Positions 17,060 through 25,322 of a DNA stretch of 64,000 bases are shown in pieces (the first letter of the stretch is position 1; each line of letters starts with the position of its first letter). The position numbers and the translations under genes are program-made. Origin of the DNA: JAEUMY01 sp031394355 (lineage in GTDB: Bacteria; Pseudomonadota; Gammaproteobacteria; Burkholderiales; Usitatibacteraceae); NCBI GenBank assembly GCA_031394355.1, contig JANNSU010000080.1, positions 1 to 64,000 on the forward strand, read 5' to 3'. The notes under the pieces are model-generated. The model ran no database searches, was not told the DNA's origin, and saw nothing but the letters and a program-made list of their open reading frames with translations.

Positions 17060-17232
17060 TTGCGTTCCGGGGCGGCTGGCGGTGTCGCGGCGGGCGGCGT
17101 GGAGGTGGGGGTGCCGGTAGGCGCAGGGCGTGCGGCCGGATCGGGCAGGCGCAACGGCCCCTTCTGTCCGCAGGCGGATAGACAAAGCAATGCCATCAAG
17201 GCAAGCACTACAATCGGGAAGAGACGTCGCAT
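17056..17232 (-). CDS. lptM: LptM-type small lipoprotein
   Basis: A 58-residue lipoprotein: signal peptide, lipobox LSAC, the conserved CGQKGPL after the acylated Cys, then a Pro/Thr/Ala-rich tail. LptM (YifL) helps mature the LptD/E lipopolysaccharide translocon in the outer membrane. Its place between cyaY (divergent) and lysA is conserved across proteobacteria, which supports the call. Confidence 0.88.
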   Translation of the reverse strand: MRRLFPIVVLALMALLCLSACGQKGPLRLPDPAARPAPTGTPTSTPPAATPPAAPERK

Positions 17233-17316
17233 GACCAGGATGAAACCGGGAGAAAAGCGGCGGAAATGGCGGGTAACCAGCGCATGAAACAAGCGTCGAA
17301 AGGATGGTAGCACAGC

Positions 17317-17646
17317 ATGTCGGAGACACAATTCAACGAAACGGTGGACACGGTGTTGCTGGCCATCGAGCAGCAGGTGGAGGCGGCTGGCAGCGATATC
17401 GACTGCGAGACGGCCGCCGGCATCCTGACCCTGGAGTTCGATGACGACAGCAAGATCATCATCAATCGCCAGACGCCGAATCGCGAAATCTGGGTGGCGG
17501 CGCGGAGTGGCGGCTTCCACTTCCGTCAGGTCGGGGGCGTATGGGTGGATACGCGCAGCGGCGCTGCGCTGCACGAGCGTCTGCGACTTGCTGTGCGCGA
17601 GCAGGGCGGCGATGACATCGAGTTCATCCTGCCCGGTGCAAAGTGA
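17317..17646 (+). CDS. cyaY: iron-sulfur assembly protein CyaY (frataxin)
   Basis: A 109-residue frataxin homologue that binds iron and tunes IscS-dependent Fe-S cluster assembly. An acidic first helix (FNETVDTVLLAIEQQVE) is followed by the beta-sheet core with TLEFDDDSKIIINRQTPNREIWVAA and FRQVGGVWVDTRSG. Divergent from lptM-lysA with about 84 bases between, in the standard proteobacterial order. Confidence 0.95.
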   Translation: MSETQFNETVDTVLLAIEQQVEAAGSDIDCETAAGILTLEFDDDSKIIINRQTPNREIWVAARSGGFHFRQVGGVWVDTRSGAALHERLRLAVREQGGDDIEFILPGAK

Positions 17647-17719
17647 TGCTGCTGTCGGTCGTGCGGCGCAACATTGGCACCACAAAAATTCCGCTTGAAA
17701 ATGCCCCGGACCCGGATTA

Positions 17720-17782
17720 GTATCGAGTCACGACCAATTTCAAGTGTGAACATTTTGACCCTGTTTTGTAGCGACTCGATAC
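17720..17782. promoter_or_regulatory. ten-base inverted repeat upstream of the MarR gene
   Basis: GTATCGAGTC (17720-17729) and GACTCGATAC (17773-17782) are perfect inverted copies separated by 43 bases. They lie in the 278-base gap between cyaY and the MarR-family gene, which otherwise shows no gene. Two half-sites for one dimeric regulator brought together by looping is one reading; a long hairpin is another. Confidence 0.5.
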
Positions 17783-17924
17783 GAAAAGGCCCGAAAACTT
17801 GTGTTAAGGGCACTTTAAGGCCGGTCAAGGGCATGCCTGATCTGCGCATCGGCCGCACTTCCGTGAAGGCTTCCGGCATCCATTCCGGCGGTGAAGCAGC
17901 CGACCGGATCAACCGGGTTCATTG

Positions 17925-18530
17925 ATGGACAAGAGCCCGCTCGTTCTGCTGGAGATGGTCGAGCGGCTCGGCAACCTCATGCGCGCCGAGCTCCGGCGCA
18001 TCGGCGCGGAGGAGCAGTTGCAGCCGGTCCACCTGCATGCGCTGCTCTACCTCGCCAAGTCCAACCGATACTCCAACACCCCGCAGGCGCTGGCCGAGTA
18101 TCTCGGCATCACCAAGGGCACGGCGTCGCAAAGTCTATTGCTGCTGGACCGCCGTGGCCTGATCGAACGCTATGAGGATGAGCTGGACCGGCGGGTGGTG
18201 CGGCTCCGGTTGTCCACCGCCGGCGAGCAGTTTCTCTACCAGGCCCAGCCCTCCCATATCTGGCAACAGGCCACGCGCAACATCAGCCCCAACCGAATCC
18301 GCAACGCCTCGTCCGCCTTGCGCGAGGCACTCATCACGCTGCAGGAAGATGCAGAAGGCACCCAGTTCGGGTCCTGCGCGGGCTGTCAGTATTTCCAGAA
18401 GCTGAGTCCGCGGGCGTTTCGCTGCGGGCTGATGGGCGATCGCCTGACCGGACCGGAGACGCGGCGGATTTGCTGGTTGTTCACGCCGAAGGGGTCGGGG
18501 GAGGAGGAAGAGGTTGAGGATGAGGAGTAG
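17925..18530 (+). CDS. MarR-family regulator with Cys-rich C-terminus
   Basis: A 201-residue winged-helix regulator. The DNA-binding core (about 20-110) contains PQALAEYLGITKGTASQSLLLLDRRGL and the wing ELDRRVVRLRLS. Beyond the normal MarR length is an extra module with CAGCQYF, then FRCG and RRICW: four cysteines in a C-x2-C-x14-C-x16-C-like spacing that could ligate a metal or Fe-S cluster. The tail is acidic and may be disordered. Start at ATG 17925. Target unknown; the dyad upstream hints at autoregulation. Confidence 0.8.
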   Translation: MDKSPLVLLEMVERLGNLMRAELRRIGAEEQLQPVHLHALLYLAKSNRYSNTPQALAEYLGITKGTASQSLLLLDRRGLIERYEDELDRRVVRLRLSTAGEQFLYQAQPSHIWQQATRNISPNRIRNASSALREALITLQEDAEGTQFGSCAGCQYFQKLSPRAFRCGLMGDRLTGPETRRICWLFTPKGSGEEEEVEDEE

Positions 18531-18547
18531 CGGGGGCGGAGTTCAAA

Positions 18548-19030
18548 CGCAAACACAGATGAACACGGATGAACACAGATGAGCCGGAATCAATCCGCCT
18601 GGGCGTCTGCCTGATATCGCCACCAAAGCAGGACTCTGAGTGTGACGGGATTGATGAGCAGGGCGACGCTGGCATGACTCGGAAAGGCCCACACAACTAG
18701 CAAAGTTGCATATGCAGCCCCGATCAGCACGGCAGACATGGGCTTGACCAAGCGCTGCTTGCGCCACTTTCTCATCAGCCACTCCGATGGCAGCACAACC
18801 AGACACACCACCCCGAAAATCAGCGGCGAGAAAAGGTAGGCAACCTGCGGTGCCATGTTGGGCTGATATCCCATCCATTCGTAGTACTGAACGCGCAGCA
18901 ATAGCATTATTCCGGTACCCAAGGCGGCACCCATCAGGAGCCACGGTGCGCTGGCAAAAGTCCGCTCTTCAGGTCCCGCAAGCAGATCGTCGGGGCTATC
19001 TGTGTTCATCCGTGTTCATTTGTGTTTGCG
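18548..19030. repeat. inverted repeats flanking a membrane-protein gene
   Basis: The left arm around 18550-18582 carries tandem 11-mers of the form ACAGATGAACA/CGGATGAACA. The right arm around 18999-19030 is its inverted copy. Together they bracket the 18590-19009 gene completely, and that gene's start codon (ATGAACACAG) is made from the right arm. Confidence 0.75.
18590..19009 (-). CDS. hypothetical integral membrane protein
   Basis: 139 residues with four predicted membrane helices (about 22-42, 55-75, 90-110, 115-130) and a conserved-looking Trp-rich end. Not recognised. Its first codons MNTDSPDD come from the flanking inverted repeat, so its initiation region is repeat-derived. Neighbours are MarR (convergent) and argH (same strand, 39 bases away). 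Confidence 0.6.
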   Translation of the reverse strand: MNTDSPDDLLAGPEERTFASAPWLLMGAALGTGIMLLLRVQYYEWMGYQPNMAPQVAYLFSPLIFGVVCLVVLPSEWLMRKWRKQRLVKPMSAVLIGAAYATLLVVWAFPSHASVALLINPVTLRVLLWWRYQADAQAD

Positions 19031-19048
19031 GTTTGGGTGGCTTGAGTC

Positions 19049-20437
19049 TCAGCCCGCCAACCTGATCCGCGCCCGCTCCACCGCCGCCTTTACCTGCACC
19101 GGTGCCGTCCCGCCAATGTGATCCCGGCTCGCCACCGACCCTTCCGGCTTCAGCACCTCGAACACATCGTCCGCAACCAGCGGCGAGAATGCCTGCAACT
19201 CGGCCAGCGGCAGGCCGGATAGGTCAACGCCCTGCGTCTCCGCCGCCTTCACCGCCCGCGCCACGGCCTCATGGGCATCGCGAAACGGCAGGCCCTTTTT
19301 GACCAGATAGTCCGCCAGGTCCGTCGCGGTCGCGAATCCTTTCTGCACTGCAGCCGCCATCGCAGCAGGCTTCACCTGAATGCCCGGCACCATGTCGGCC
19401 AGGATGATGAGCGTGTCGGAGAGCGTATCCACCGCGTCGAACAGGGGCTCCTTGTCTTCCTGATTGTCCTTGTTGTACGTGAGCGGCTGGCCCTTCATCA
19501 GCACCAGCAGGTTCATGAGGTGGCCATCGACCCGGCCGGTCTTGCCACGGATCAGCTCGGCCACGTCCGGGTTCTTCTTCTGCGGCATGATCGATGAGCC
19601 GGTGCAGAACCGGTCGGCCAGGGTGATGAAGCCAAAGCTCGGGCTCATCCACAGCACCAGTTCTTCTGCGAAGCGGGACAGGTGGGTCATGGTCAGCGCT
19701 GCAGCGGCCAGAAACTCGATGGCGAAGTCACGATCCGACACGGCATCGAGCGAATTTCCACAGACGCCATCGAAACCGAGTTCCCTGGCGACAAACTCGC
19801 GGTCGATCGGGTAGCTGGTGCCAGCCAATGCCGCAGCACCCAGCGGCAGGCGGTTCACGCGCTTCCGACAATCGACCAGCCGCGCCTCGTCGCGGGATAG
19901 CATCTCCACATAGGCCATGAGGTGATGCCCAAACGTCACCGGCTGGGCCACCTGAAGATGGGTGAAGCCCGGCATGATGGTCCCCGCATGCATCTCGGCC
20001 AGGTCGATGAAGGAGTGCTGGGCGTCCTGCAGGTGGCCGATGAGCTGGTCAATCTCGCCTCTGAGCCACAGCCGCACATCGGTCGCCACCTGGTCGTTGC
20101 GTGACCGGCCGGTGTGCAGGCGCTTGCCGGCGTCGCCGATCAGGGCGGTGAGCCGCGACTCTATATTCATATGCACGTCTTCGAGATCGATCGACCATTC
20201 GAAATCGCCCTTGCGAATATTCGCAAGGATCTCGGCCATGCCGCGCTCAATGGCGGCCAGGTCGGCGTCGGCCAGCACGCCCACCTTGTTCAGCATTTTC
20301 GCGTGGGCCAATGAACCCTGGATATCCACCTCGGCCAGGCGCTTGTCGAAATTGACCGATGCGGTATAGCGTTTCACCAAGTCAGAAACGGGTTCTGCAA
20401 ACCGGCCGGACCAGGTCTTCTTGTCGTTTTGTTGCAT
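19049..20437 (-). CDS. argH: argininosuccinate lyase
   Basis: Splits argininosuccinate into arginine and fumarate, the last step of arginine synthesis. 462 residues, the usual length. TGRSRNDQVATD carries substrate contacts near 110-125, MPGFTHLQVAQP with the catalytic His is near 155, and the fumarase-family signature GSSIMPQKKNPD is near 280. The ATG at 20437 gives the family N-terminus TWSGRFAEPVSDLVKRYTAS. A palindrome copy at 20213 encodes ANIR just before GDFEWSIDLEDVHMNIE. Confidence 0.97.
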   Translation of the reverse strand: MQQNDKKTWSGRFAEPVSDLVKRYTASVNFDKRLAEVDIQGSLAHAKMLNKVGVLADADLAAIERGMAEILANIRKGDFEWSIDLEDVHMNIESRLTALIGDAGKRLHTGRSRNDQVATDVRLWLRGEIDQLIGHLQDAQHSFIDLAEMHAGTIMPGFTHLQVAQPVTFGHHLMAYVEMLSRDEARLVDCRKRVNRLPLGAAALAGTSYPIDREFVARELGFDGVCGNSLDAVSDRDFAIEFLAAAALTMTHLSRFAEELVLWMSPSFGFITLADRFCTGSSIMPQKKNPDVAELIRGKTGRVDGHLMNLLVLMKGQPLTYNKDNQEDKEPLFDAVDTLSDTLIILADMVPGIQVKPAAMAAAVQKGFATATDLADYLVKKGLPFRDAHEAVARAVKAAETQGVDLSGLPLAELQAFSPLVADDVFEVLKPEGSVASRDHIGGTAPVQVKAAVERARIRLAG

Positions 20438-20467
20438 GGGGCTTTGCCAATCGCACACAATGAGAGT

Positions 20468-21523
20468 GTGTCGAGTATAAAACATCCCCCCAGAGCCAAT
20501 TCCGCGACCGCGTTCGCCGCGTACGGCATCCGCATTCCGCAGCTCCCCGATTTCTGCAACATGGGGACGATCATGCGGCTGATCCTGCTGGTGAATGCGC
20601 TCTGCGTGGCTGCCGCCGTCGCACGGGCGCCGACGCTGGCCGGATTCACCAGCCAGTTTCTGGTCCTCTCGGTCGTGGTGCAGCCATCGCTCATTCTGTC
20701 CTTGCCGCTCCTGTGCGGCGTGCGCCAGCTTCTGGGTGAGCAGAGCCCGGCCCGGGCGCTGGCCGTCTTCGCCGCCGTGGCGGCCGTGGTCGGCATCGCC
20801 GGGTGGAATCTCATGACGCGCATGCTGGCCCCGGACACACAATTGACCACCGCCCAGTTCGTGCTGCTGTACCTGTTCACGCTGCTGGCCATCCTGCTGT
20901 ACTTCGATCTCCGCGCCCGGGCACTCTCGCCATCGGTTACCGAGGCGCGGCTGAATGCACTGCAGGCGCGCATCCGCCCGCATTTCCTCTTCAACAGCAT
21001 GAATGCGGCGCTGTCGCTGGTCCGCTCCGAGCCACGCCGGGCCGAGACGGTCATCGAAAACCTGGCCGAGCTCTTTCGTGCGCTCATGAACGACAACCGC
21101 CAGCTGGTCCGGCTGGATGAAGAGGTGAATCTGTGCCTCAACTATCTGGAGATCGAACAGATCCGCCTGGGTGACCGGCTCAAGGTGAAATGGAACATCG
21201 AGGCCATGCCTGCCGAGACCCGGGTGCCGTCGCTGTTATTGCAGCCGCTGGTCGAGAACGCCGTCTACCATGGCATCGAGCCCGCAGACGAGCCCGGCGA
21301 AATCACCATCGGCATCGAGGATCTGGGCAAGCAGGTACGCATCACGCTCACCAATCCGGTCGGCCCCGGTCCCGGCGGCAGTCAAAGCACGCCGGGCAAT
21401 CGCATGGCGCTGGCGAATATTCGCGAGCGGCTGCAGTTGCATTTCGACGCAGAAGCCTCGCTGGACCTGAAGAGCAGCGAGGGCATCTACACTGTGATCA
21501 TCACCCTACCCAAGACGGACTGA
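20468..21523 (+). CDS. algZ: LytS/AlgZ-type sensor histidine kinase
   Basis: Inner-membrane His kinase of the HisKA_7TM/LytS class, partner of the adjacent AlgR-like regulator. About 351 residues: a short N-terminal segment with LPDFCNMG, four membrane helices (about 35-140), the phosphoacceptor region RPHFLFNSMNAALSL, and a HATPase_c-like domain with QPLVENAVYHGIEP. The start is uncertain: GTG at 20468 avoids overlap with the divergent argH but has only a weak ribosome site; ATG at 20561 would drop the LPDFC motif. A palindrome copy at 21413 encodes ANIR in RMALANIRERL. Confidence 0.85.
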   Translation: MSSIKHPPRANSATAFAAYGIRIPQLPDFCNMGTIMRLILLVNALCVAAAVARAPTLAGFTSQFLVLSVVVQPSLILSLPLLCGVRQLLGEQSPARALAVFAAVAAVVGIAGWNLMTRMLAPDTQLTTAQFVLLYLFTLLAILLYFDLRARALSPSVTEARLNALQARIRPHFLFNSMNAALSLVRSEPRRAETVIENLAELFRALMNDNRQLVRLDEEVNLCLNYLEIEQIRLGDRLKVKWNIEAMPAETRVPSLLLQPLVENAVYHGIEPADEPGEITIGIEDLGKQVRITLTNPVGPGPGGSQSTPGNRMALANIRERLQLHFDAEASLDLKSSEGIYTVIITLPKTD

Positions 21524-21527
21524 CGCC

Positions 21528-22268
21528 ATGACACCACTCCGCGTACTCGCTGTCGACGATGAAGGCCCCGCCCGCCAGCGCTTGAAGGACTTGCTTTCCG
21601 ACTGCCGTGAGGCCGCACCCCATGCGCTCATCGGCGAGGCGGCCAACGGGCGCGAGGCGCTGGAAGTCATCAACCAGGGCATCGTCGATCTGGTGCTGAT
21701 GGATATCCGCATGCCGGTCATGGACGGCATCGAAGCAGCGGGACATCTGTTACGCATGGAGAAGCCGCCGCGTCTCGTGTTCACGACAGCCTTCGACGCC
21801 TACGCGATCAAGGCCTTCGAGCTGAATGCCATCGACTATCTGCTGAAGCCGATCAAACGCGACCGGCTGCTCGCTGCGCTGCTGAAGGCCGGTCCCCAAC
21901 CCACCGCCGCCGCCCTGGGCGGGCTGCAGCAAGGGCCGCGCAAGCACCTTTCCATTCATGAGCGCGGCCGGGTCGTGCTGATCCCGATGGCCGATGTCGT
22001 GTTCCTGCGGGCAGAACTTAAATACGTGACCGTCCGCACCGCCGAGCGCGAATTCCTGCTCGATGAGTCCCTGACCAAGCTGGAAGAAGAGTTTCAGGCC
22101 GATTTTGTCCGCGTCCATCGCAACGCCCTCGTGGCGCGCCGGGCCATCGTCGGATTCGAGAAACAGACCGAAGATGGCGGCGAGACCCACTGGGTCGTGA
22201 TGCTGCGTGGCATTGACGAGCGGCTGGCGGTCAGCCGCCGTCAGCAGCACATCGTGCGCGAGATGTGA
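21528..22268 (+). CDS. algR: LytTR response regulator AlgR
   Basis: 246 residues: receiver domain (1-125) with VLAVDDEGPARQRL, phosphoacceptor Asp in LVLMDIRMPVMDG and the KPIKRDRL Lys; then a LytTR DNA-binding domain (about 140-246) with IPMADVVFLRAELKYVTV and FVRVHRNALVAR. It begins five bases after algZ, forming a two-component operon next to argH. In pseudomonads AlgR controls alginate and type IV pili; targets here are unknown. Confidence 0.93.
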   Translation: MTPLRVLAVDDEGPARQRLKDLLSDCREAAPHALIGEAANGREALEVINQGIVDLVLMDIRMPVMDGIEAAGHLLRMEKPPRLVFTTAFDAYAIKAFELNAIDYLLKPIKRDRLLAALLKAGPQPTAAALGGLQQGPRKHLSIHERGRVVLIPMADVVFLRAELKYVTVRTAEREFLLDESLTKLEEEFQADFVRVHRNALVARRAIVGFEKQTEDGGETHWVVMLRGIDERLAVSRRQQHIVREM

Positions 22269-22410
22269 CGTCTATCGGGATGTCGCGTTGCCTGCAGTCC
22301 GGCTCGGGTGCCGCTTGACGTAGAATCCGCCCTTTCGTTTTTCCTTCGCCGGCGCTTTCCCGCGCCGCTGCCCGCTTATTCCCACCCGTTGTCCCTATTC
22401 CCGCTCACTC

Positions 22411-24900
22411 ATGACCGCTCCCGCACTGCCCAGTATTGAACGTCGCCTCGCCACCGAGCTCGTCGCCCGCCCCGAACAAGTCGCCGCCGCCGTCCAGCTC
22501 CTGGATGAAGGTGCCACCGTTCCCTTCATCGCCCGCTATCGCAAGGAAGTCACCGGCGGCCTGGACGACATCCAGCTGCGTTTGCTGGAAGAGCGTTTGC
22601 GCTACCTGCGCGAGCTGGAAGACCGTCGCGAAGCCATCTTGGAAAGCATCAACGAGCAGGGCAAGATGACGCCGGAGCTGGATGCGAATATTCGCAAGGC
22701 GGAAGACAAGACCACGCTGGAAGATCTGTACCTGCCCTACAAGCAGAAGCGCCGCACCAAAGCCCAGATCGCGCGTGAAGCCGGACTGGAGCCGTTGGCC
22801 GATGCGTTGATCGGCAACCCAATGCTGGTGCCGGAAGCCGAAGCCGAGAAATACCTGCGCGCTGAAGCGGCCGAGAAGGAAATGATCGTCGCCGATGTCA
22901 AGGCAGCGCTGGAAGGCGCCAAGCAGATCCTCATGGAGCGCTTCGCCGAGCAGGCACCGCTCATCGGCCGCATCCGCGACTACCTGATCGAGCATGCGGT
23001 CATCGACACGAAGGTGGTCGAGGGCAAGGAAGAGGCGGGTGCGAAGTTCTCCGATTACTTCAACTACAGCGAAACTTGGAAGACCATCCCCTCGCACCGC
23101 GCGCTGGCCGTGTTTCGCGGTCGCAACGAGGAAATGCTGTCAGTCACGCTGCGTCTCGACAGCGAGCCGGAGAAGCCGCCCTTCAGCGCGCCATTCAATC
23201 CCGTCGAGACCATGATCGCCGCAGTTGCGGGTGTCGAGAGCAAGGGTCGTCCTGCTGACAAGTGGTTGAACGAAGTCGTGCGCTGGACCTGGCGCGTCAA
23301 GATCTCGCTGCACCTGGAAACGGAATTGATGACCGCGTTGCGTGAGCGCTCCGAGATGGAAGCCATCAAGGTCTTCGCGCGCAACCTCAAGGATTTGTTG
23401 CTCGCCGCACCCGCCGGCCCGCGCGCCACGCTGGGGCTCGACCCGGGCCTGCGCACCGGCGTGAAAGTGGCCGTGGTGGATAACACCGGCAAGGTCGTCG
23501 ACACCACTGCCATTTATCCTCACGAGCCGCGCCGTGACTGGGAAGGTTCGCTCAACACGCTGCTGCATCTGGTCAAGAAGCACAACGTCGATCTCATCAG
23601 CATCGGCAACGGCACCGCTTCGCGCGAAACCGACAAGCTGGCCGCCGACCTCATCAAGCGGGTTTGCGTAAACCCGACGGATCGCAAGGTCACCAAGATT
23701 GTCGTGTCCGAGGCCGGCGCGTCCGTGTACTCGGCATCCGAATTCGCCTCGAAGGAACTGCCCGATCTCGACGTCAGCCTTCGTGGCGCTGTCTCCATCG
23801 CCCGCCGCCTGCAGGACCCGCTGGCCGAGCTGGTGAAGATTGATCCCAAGTCCATCGGTGTCGGCCAGTACCAGCACGATGTGAACCAGACGCAGCTCGC
23901 CCGCTCGCTGGAAGCCGTGGTCGAAGACTGCGTGAATGCCGTCGGCGTGGATGTGAACACTGCCAGCGCCGCGCTGCTGGCCCGCGTGTCCGGCCTCACC
24001 TCATCGGTGGCGCAGAACATCGTGGCGCATCGCGATGCCAACGGCGCGTTCAAGAGTCGTGATGCATTGAAGAAGGTGCCGCGTCTCGGCGACAAGGCGT
24101 TCGAGCAAGCTGCCGGATTCCTGCGCATCGCGGGTGGCGACAATCCGCTGGATGCCTCCGCCGTACACCCGGAAGCCTATCCGCTCGTGGAGAAGATCCT
24201 CGCAGACATCAAGCAAGATATAACGAATATTCGCAGCATCATGGGCGACGCCAAGCTGCTCAAGTCGCTGCACCCGGAGAAATACGCCGATGAGCGTTTC
24301 GGCGTGCCGACCGTGACCGACATCCTGCGCGAACTGGAAAAGCCCGGCCGCGATCCGCGTCCCGAGTTCAAGACCGCGTCATTCCAGGACGGCGTAGAAG
24401 ACCTGCGCGATCTCACGCCCGGCATGATTCTCGAAGGGGTCGTCACCAACGTGGCCGCGTTCGGCGCGTTCGTGGATATCGGCGTGCATCAGGATGGGCT
24501 GGTGCACATTTCCGCCCTCAGCGAGAAGTTCGTGAAGGACGCGCATGAGGTCGTGAAGGCTGGCCAGGTGGTGCGCGTCAAGGTGTTGGAGGTGGACGAG
24601 AAGCGCAAGCGCGTGGCATTGACCATGCGGCTAAACGATTCACCGCGTGACACGTCGGGTGCGAATATTGTTCGGAATTCGCGTGAGGCGAATTCCGAAT
24701 CCCTGCGGGACCGCCTGCGGCGTCCAGCCGAAGGCCCCCAGCCTTCGTCTAGTCGCAAGGACAACGATGGCCCGCGCGGGCAACGTGATCAGCGTCCGAG
24801 TGGCGGACAGCGGGTGCAGAGCGGACAGCAGAATCGTTCGCAGGGGCCAGCACCGGGTGGGGCGATGGCGGAGGCGTTTGCGCGGTTGAAGACACGGTAG
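22411..24900 (+). CDS. tex: transcription accessory protein Tex, with 28-residue insert
   Basis: RNA-binding protein of the Spt6-related Tex family. 829 residues: N-terminal HTH/ERLYLP region (LEDLYLPYKQKRRTKA), YqgF/RNase H-like domain (LGLDPGLRTGVKVAVVD near 340), HhH motifs (AALLARVSGLTSSVAQNIV near 525), and a C-terminal S1 domain (GMILEGVVTNVAAFGAFVDIGVHQDGLVHIS near 670-740). Two palindrome copies sit in frame (22684 as DANIRKAED, 24223 as TNIR at 11 of 12 bases). A third, at 24661, is split by an 84-bp element that adds residues 754-781 in the disordered basic tail after the S1 domain. Confidence 0.96.
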   Translation: MTAPALPSIERRLATELVARPEQVAAAVQLLDEGATVPFIARYRKEVTGGLDDIQLRLLEERLRYLRELEDRREAILESINEQGKMTPELDANIRKAEDKTTLEDLYLPYKQKRRTKAQIAREAGLEPLADALIGNPMLVPEAEAEKYLRAEAAEKEMIVADVKAALEGAKQILMERFAEQAPLIGRIRDYLIEHAVIDTKVVEGKEEAGAKFSDYFNYSETWKTIPSHRALAVFRGRNEEMLSVTLRLDSEPEKPPFSAPFNPVETMIAAVAGVESKGRPADKWLNEVVRWTWRVKISLHLETELMTALRERSEMEAIKVFARNLKDLLLAAPAGPRATLGLDPGLRTGVKVAVVDNTGKVVDTTAIYPHEPRRDWEGSLNTLLHLVKKHNVDLISIGNGTASRETDKLAADLIKRVCVNPTDRKVTKIVVSEAGASVYSASEFASKELPDLDVSLRGAVSIARRLQDPLAELVKIDPKSIGVGQYQHDVNQTQLARSLEAVVEDCVNAVGVDVNTASAALLARVSGLTSSVAQNIVAHRDANGAFKSRDALKKVPRLGDKAFEQAAGFLRIAGGDNPLDASAVHPEAYPLVEKILADIKQDITNIRSIMGDAKLLKSLHPEKYADERFGVPTVTDILRELEKPGRDPRPEFKTASFQDGVEDLRDLTPGMILEGVVTNVAAFGAFVDIGVHQDGLVHISALSEKFVKDAHEVVKAGQVVRVKVLEVDEKRKRVALTMRLNDSPRDTSGANIVRNSREANSESLRDRLRRPAEGPQPSSSRKDNDGPRGQRDQRPSGGQRVQSGQQNRSQGPAPGGAMAEAFARLKTR
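24661..24756 (+). mobile_element. 84-bp palindromic element inserted in GCGAATATT|CGC (copy in tex)
   Basis: GCGAATATT (24661-24669), an 84-bp insert (24670-24753), then CGC (24754-24756). Insert hairpins: stem I TTCGGAATTCGC with GCGAATTCCGAA (12 perfect pairs, loop GTGAG), a central conserved segment CCCTGCGGGACCGCCTGCGG, and stem III CGAAGGC with GCCTTCG. Read as SLRDRLRRPAE in tex. Same length and same insertion point as the copies at 33724 and 37292. Confidence 0.9.
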
Positions 24901-24908
24901 CACCCCTG

Positions 24909-25322
24909 TCAGTCATTGCTGATCTCGGCGCTGCTCGCTTTGCCGGAATCATCGAATCCAATGACGAGCCATTCACTGTCGATACTCATGAACCCTCGTT
25001 CAGGCCCGAGCCAATAGGTAAGGGCACCCGGATAGCGATCGTTTTCCGGAGACGATCCAAGTAGTTCCTGCAGCTCTTGGCGTGTCATGCCTATCAATTT
25101 CTTGCTGCCGACCAATCCATCCGCCATGCGGAGCCTTGGGGTCGGGCCTTGGGATTGGCTCCAATCGGATGCGCTTTTCCAGACAATTGGATCAAAAGGG
25201 AGCGGCGAGGTATCGCGATGCCAAACGAATGCCATACCTGCGACGGCAAGAGCCGCGCAGACCATGGCTACTCGGATCAAGAGACTCCACCTTTGGTTTG
25301 CTGACGGCGCAACTGAATTCAT
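24909..25322 (-). CDS. hypothetical membrane-anchored protein, BamE/SmpA-like
   Basis: 137 residues: an N-terminal membrane anchor (about 10-35) and a C-terminal domain with GMTRQELQELLGSSPEND and YWLGPERGFMSIDSEWLVIGFDDSGK, a pattern reminiscent of SmpA/OmlA (BamE) folds. The ATG at 25322 overlaps the eutC stop by four bases, so translation is coupled to ethanolamine ammonia-lyase, though there is no obvious functional link. Family assignment is by pattern only. Confidence 0.6.
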   Translation of the reverse strand: MNSVAPSANQRWSLLIRVAMVCAALAVAGMAFVWHRDTSPLPFDPIVWKSASDWSQSQGPTPRLRMADGLVGSKKLIGMTRQELQELLGSSPENDRYPGALTYWLGPERGFMSIDSEWLVIGFDDSGKASSAEISND

